Below are positions 13,851-16,220 of a stretch of DNA of 16,220 nt, one piece after another (position 1 is the first letter of the stretch; every line of letters begins with the position of its first letter). The position numbers and the translations under genes are program-made. The DNA lies in contig JAUWLN010000022.1 in the NCBI GenBank assembly GCA_030613665.1, positions 1-16,220 of the forward strand, given 5' to 3'. The notes beneath the pieces are model-generated. The model saw only the letters and a program-made list of their open reading frames with translations, was not told the origin of the DNA and ran no database searches. The DNA is from Dehalococcoidia bacterium (GTDB taxonomy: Bacteria; Chloroflexota; Dehalococcoidia; Dehalococcoidales; RBG-16-60-22).

Positions 13851-14885
13851 ATGCCTGGAGTGGAATTCAATTGTCTGCCCACGATTGTCGGCAGCATGCC
13901 CCACACCGACCCCGATGTGGCCTGTGCGCATATCACGCATTATCTCAAGGATATTCCGGCCTGGCCCCAGTTGCCCAAACGGGCTTTCCTGGAGAATATG
14001 TATGTCCAGTATAGCCAGGGGTTCCCCGGGGTGGTGGTCGATGAGGCGGAGAAGAAAATTTACGTGAACCGCCAGCAGGACCTGACTTCATCGCTGGAGA
14101 AGTTTTATTCCGCTTTCCTGGATAACAAAGCGGATGAGTTTGCCGTCAGCGCGGATTACGCCGCCGGGTTGCACCGTTTTCTTGCCCTGGACAACTTGGC
14201 GCCGAAGGTGGTCAAAGGCCATGTCACCGGACCGGTCACCTGGGGGCTTACCGTGGTTGACGAGGATGGCAAGGGCATTCTTTACGATGACACACTTGGC
14301 GATGCCGTGCCCAAGCTGCTGCGTCTAAAAGCGGCCTGGCAGGAGAGAGAGCTAAAGCAGATATGCCGCCGCACCATCATCTTCGTCGATGAGCCGTATA
14401 TGTCAGCCTTTGGCTCGGTGGGCATGATGCTTTCGCGGGAGAAGGTGGTCAGCCTGCTGAATGAGGTATTCGGCGGCATTGAAGGGCTCAAGGGCGTCCA
14501 CTGCTGCGGTAACACCGACTGGTCGGTGATACTGGAAAGCGATGCTGACATCATTAGCTTTGACGCTTATAACTACGCTCAGTCGCTGAGCCTGTATCCC
14601 GATGCGGTCAAAAAGTTCCTTGACCGTGGCGGCACCGTCGCCTGGGGCATTGTCCCCAACGAGGAAGAGGGGATACGCAAAGAGTCTGCCGCCAGCCTTA
14701 AAGACCGGCTTGAGGAAGCGATGGCACCCTTTACCCGGAAAGGCGTCCCTTTCCGGCAGTTGATAGCGCAAGGGTTGGCAACACCAAGCTGCGGGTTGGC
14801 CTCTCTGGCCACCGAAGAGGCAGCCGTCCGTGCCATGGAGCTGCTCGTCGAGTTATCGGCCCTGATAAAAACAAAATACGGATAA
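13851..14885 (+). CDS. MetE C-terminal-domain/UROD-superfamily protein, likely core-type methionine synthase
   Basis: The 344-residue product has only the catalytic barrel of cobalamin-independent methionine synthase; the N-terminal half of MetE is missing. Near the start is IVGSMPHTDPDVA, like the family's 'GS-P' loop. VDEPYM (179-184) matches the IDEP active-site strand. LKGVHCCGNTDW provides His217 and Cys219 (H-x-C zinc pair), and PSCGL provides Cys314, the last zinc ligand; the fourth ligand, Glu in MetE, may be Asp238 in ISFDAYNYA. Short 'core' methionine synthases of this superfamily have been described, including from Dehalococcoides; some take methyl groups from corrinoid proteins rather than methyl-folate. 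Next to mtnA and mtnP, a role in methionine formation is plausible, but uroporphyrinogen-decarboxylase-like methyltransferases are an alternative. Confidence 0.75.
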   Translation: MPGVEFNCLPTIVGSMPHTDPDVACAHITHYLKDIPAWPQLPKRAFLENMYVQYSQGFPGVVVDEAEKKIYVNRQQDLTSSLEKFYSAFLDNKADEFAVSADYAAGLHRFLALDNLAPKVVKGHVTGPVTWGLTVVDEDGKGILYDDTLGDAVPKLLRLKAAWQERELKQICRRTIIFVDEPYMSAFGSVGMMLSREKVVSLLNEVFGGIEGLKGVHCCGNTDWSVILESDADIISFDAYNYAQSLSLYPDAVKKFLDRGGTVAWGIVPNEEEGIRKESAASLKDRLEEAMAPFTRKGVPFRQLIAQGLATPSCGLASLATEEAAVRAMELLVELSALIKTKYG

Positions 14886-14903
14886 CCAGGGGAAAAAGCG
14901 CCG

Positions 14904-15104
14904 ATGGAATGCAATATTGAAGCCAACAAAGCCGGATGTCCCTGTACCTATGAGCCCTGTCCAAGGAAGGGCAAGTGCTGCGAGTGTATTGCCTATCACC
15001 TGAAATATGATGAGCTTCCCGGCTGTGTTTTTCCGCCGGAAGTGGAGAAGACATTCGACCGCTCCTTCACCCGGTTTGCCCGGATGGTTAACGGGGGAAA
15101 ATGA
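14904..15104 (+). CDS. Small cysteine-rich protein (DUF6485-like)
   Basis: The 66-residue product has eight cysteines (3, 12, 14, 19, 25, 26, 28, 41), six of them in CPCTYEPCPRKGKCCEC, followed by YHLKYDELPGC and a short helical end with TFDRSFTRF. The pattern agrees with the DUF6485 family of small proteins in anaerobes; the cysteines could bind zinc or an iron-sulfur cluster. The function is unknown. It starts 18 bases after the MetE-like gene, and its TGA overlaps the next ATG (ATGA), so it is translationally linked to the kinase-like gene. Confidence 0.8.
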   Translation: MECNIEANKAGCPCTYEPCPRKGKCCECIAYHLKYDELPGCVFPPEVEKTFDRSFTRFARMVNGGK

Positions 15105-16132
15105 GCCAGACACAGTTGCCGGAGCTGATTCAGGCGCTGCTCGACCCGGAATCATATCCACATTCGCCGCCGCGGGTGGAACTGGTGCAGACCCAGATGT
15201 CGTTCGTCTTCCTCGCTGGCGACTTTGTCTACAAGGTGAAGAAGCCGGTGAACCTGGGCTATCTAGACTACACCACGCTGGAACAGCGCCTTTTTTTCTG
15301 CCAGAAAGAGGTCGAGCTTAACCGGCGCCTCTGCCCTGAGGCTTATCTCGGTGTTGTTGCCATTGCCGGGCAGGCAGGCAAGATATCCGTAGATGACACT
15401 GGCCAGCCTCTTGAGTACGCCGTCAAGATGCGCCATCTCCCCCAGGAGGCGATGCTTAATAACCTGCTCGTTCGGGACAAGGCGACTCCGGAGATGCTGG
15501 CTTCAGTGGCGGAAAAGCTGGCCGGATTCCATGGCAAGGCGGAGACCGGCGCCGCCATAAGTGGCTTCGGCGACCTGGCTGCAATCAGACAAAATACGGT
15601 GGAAAACTTTGAACAGACAGGGGAAAACGTCGGCACCACCATTTCTCCTGAAAAATACAAGCGCATAAAAGCCTATACGGAAGATTTCCTGGCACAGAAT
15701 GCCTCTCTGTTTCGCCGTCGCCTCGAAGAGGGCAAAATTCGGGACTGCCACGGCGACCTCCATGCCGCGCATATCTGCTTTGGCGATGATGGTATCTGCA
15801 TCTACGACTGCATTGAGTTCAATGACCGCTTCCGCTACGGCGATGTTGCCTCTGAAGTGGCCTTTCTGGCCATGGACCTCGACCATTATGGTCGGGCTGA
15901 CCTGTCGCGCCGGTTCGTAAGTGCCTACGTGGCAGTCAGCGGAGACACGGAATTAGGGGCGCTGCTCAGTTTCTATAAATGTTACCGGGCGTATGTTCGC
16001 GGCAAGGTCGAGGGTTTCAAGCTCGCCGACCCTCATATTTCAAAAGCGGAGAAGAAGAAGATTCTGGCTGTCGCCAGGGAATATTTTGAGCTTGCCGATT
16101 TCTATACCGCGTCGGAGGAGGCGGTGAATTGA
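15101..16132 (+). CDS. Aminoglycoside-phosphotransferase-fold kinase-like protein (COG2187 type)
   Basis: The 343-residue product resembles the COG2187 group of protein-kinase-like phosphotransferases of unknown substrate. Visible features are the nucleotide-binding lysine stretch FVYKVKKPVNLGYLDY (42-57), the catalytic loop RDCHGDLHAAHICF (214-227; catalytic Asp219) and IYDCIEFNDRFRYGDVASEV (metal-binding Asp236), followed by AFLAMDLD. In the Brenner-type motif HGDxxxxN the metal-binding Asn is His224 here. In many bacteria this domain is fused to a P-loop kinase domain; here the second domain is a separate overlapping gene. It starts with ATG overlapping the DUF6485-like stop. It is not evidence of antibiotic resistance. 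Confidence 0.88.
   Translation: MSQTQLPELIQALLDPESYPHSPPRVELVQTQMSFVFLAGDFVYKVKKPVNLGYLDYTTLEQRLFFCQKEVELNRRLCPEAYLGVVAIAGQAGKISVDDTGQPLEYAVKMRHLPQEAMLNNLLVRDKATPEMLASVAEKLAGFHGKAETGAAISGFGDLAAIRQNTVENFEQTGENVGTTISPEKYKRIKAYTEDFLAQNASLFRRRLEEGKIRDCHGDLHAAHICFGDDGICIYDCIEFNDRFRYGDVASEVAFLAMDLDHYGRADLSRRFVSAYVAVSGDTELGALLSFYKCYRAYVRGKVEGFKLADPHISKAEKKKILAVAREYFELADFYTASEEAVN
16114..16121 (+). promoter_or_regulatory. Ribosome-binding site for the TTG start of the last gene
   Basis: GGAGGAGG lies 7 bases before the TTG at 16129, inside the end of the kinase-like gene. It supports a separate TTG-started gene rather than a read-through product. Confidence 0.7.
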
Positions 16133-16220
16133 GGAAACCATTCCGGCAGTTTATCGAAACCGAGCTGGGCTCAGGTTTTGTGCTTATCGCCTGCGGCCTT
16201 CCCGGCACCTGGAAGACCGA
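16129..16220 (+). CDS. P-loop kinase (COG0645-like), 5' end only
   Basis: The first 30 codons are visible. The reading frame starts at TTG 16129, overlapping the TGA of the upstream kinase-like gene, and gives RKPFRQFIETELGSGFVLIA followed by CGLPGTWKT. That is a strand plus Walker A arrangement like the P-loop kinase domain that is often fused behind COG2187 proteins. The Walker A reads GLPGTWKT: Trp stands where GxxxxGK[ST] has an invariant Gly. The gene is cut by the window edge, so function and completeness cannot be judged. Confidence 0.65.
   Translation, partial: MRKPFRQFIETELGSGFVLIACGLPGTWKT

Noticed and set aside
15101..16132. Antibiotic-resistance aminoglycoside kinase
   Set aside because: The fold is shared, but the sequence pattern (YDCIEFNDRFRY, AFLAMDLD) fits the COG2187 group of unknown substrate, not known resistance enzymes.

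Overview
The window looks like chromosomal DNA of an anaerobic bacterium, most likely Chloroflexota (Dehalococcoidia-like). The grounds are a compact complex I operon in which nuoD runs straight into nuoH with no nuoE, nuoF or nuoG; a MetE-core-type methionine synthase homologue beside methionine-salvage genes; a bacterial PAC2 protein; frequent TTG/GTG starts; and GC-rich coding DNA. The taxonomic call is inference. No rRNA, tRNA, CRISPR array, insertion sequence, phage module or replication origin is visible.

Left half (1-6679, minus strand): one tightly packed operon read right to left, nuoA-nuoB-nuoC-nuoD-nuoH-nuoI-nuoJ-nuoK-small DUF2007-like gene-nuoL, with nuoL running off the left edge. 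Most junctions overlap (TAATG, ATGA, or 10-11 bases). A sigma70-type promoter with an extended -10 lies just upstream of nuoA (6713-6742), with a 12-bp palindrome near the predicted transcription start. The products are the quinone-reducing connecting arm (NuoB, C, D, I) and membrane proton-pumping arm (NuoA, H, J, K, L) of complex I without the NADH-oxidising module, so the electron donor is presumably something other than NADH.

Middle (6777-7226): a short minus-strand gene for an 85-residue two-helix membrane protein with its own near-consensus promoter, then a divergent promoter region that also starts the rightward gene set.

Right half (7227-16220, plus strand): a long, mostly head-to-tail gene set: tldD and tldE (pmbA) metalloprotease subunits, a PAC2-family protein, a RimJ/RimL-type acetyltransferase, mtnA, an AT-rich unknown membrane protein gene, mtnP, a MetE/UROD-superfamily methionine synthase-like gene, a small cysteine-rich DUF6485-like gene, an aminoglycoside-phosphotransferase-fold (COG2187-like) kinase gene, and the start of a P-loop kinase gene cut by the right edge. 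MtnP and MtnA carry out the first two steps of 5'-methylthioadenosine recycling, and the MetE-like protein could make methionine.

Points most worth a second look: the AT-rich gene set between mtnA and mtnP with exact translational coupling; the DUF2007-like gene inside the nuo operon; the Leu replacing a conserved Glu in NuoA; the Trp in the Walker A motif of the last gene; and the mtnA/mtnP/MetE-core cluster. I did not find clear evidence of a wholly new multi-gene system.
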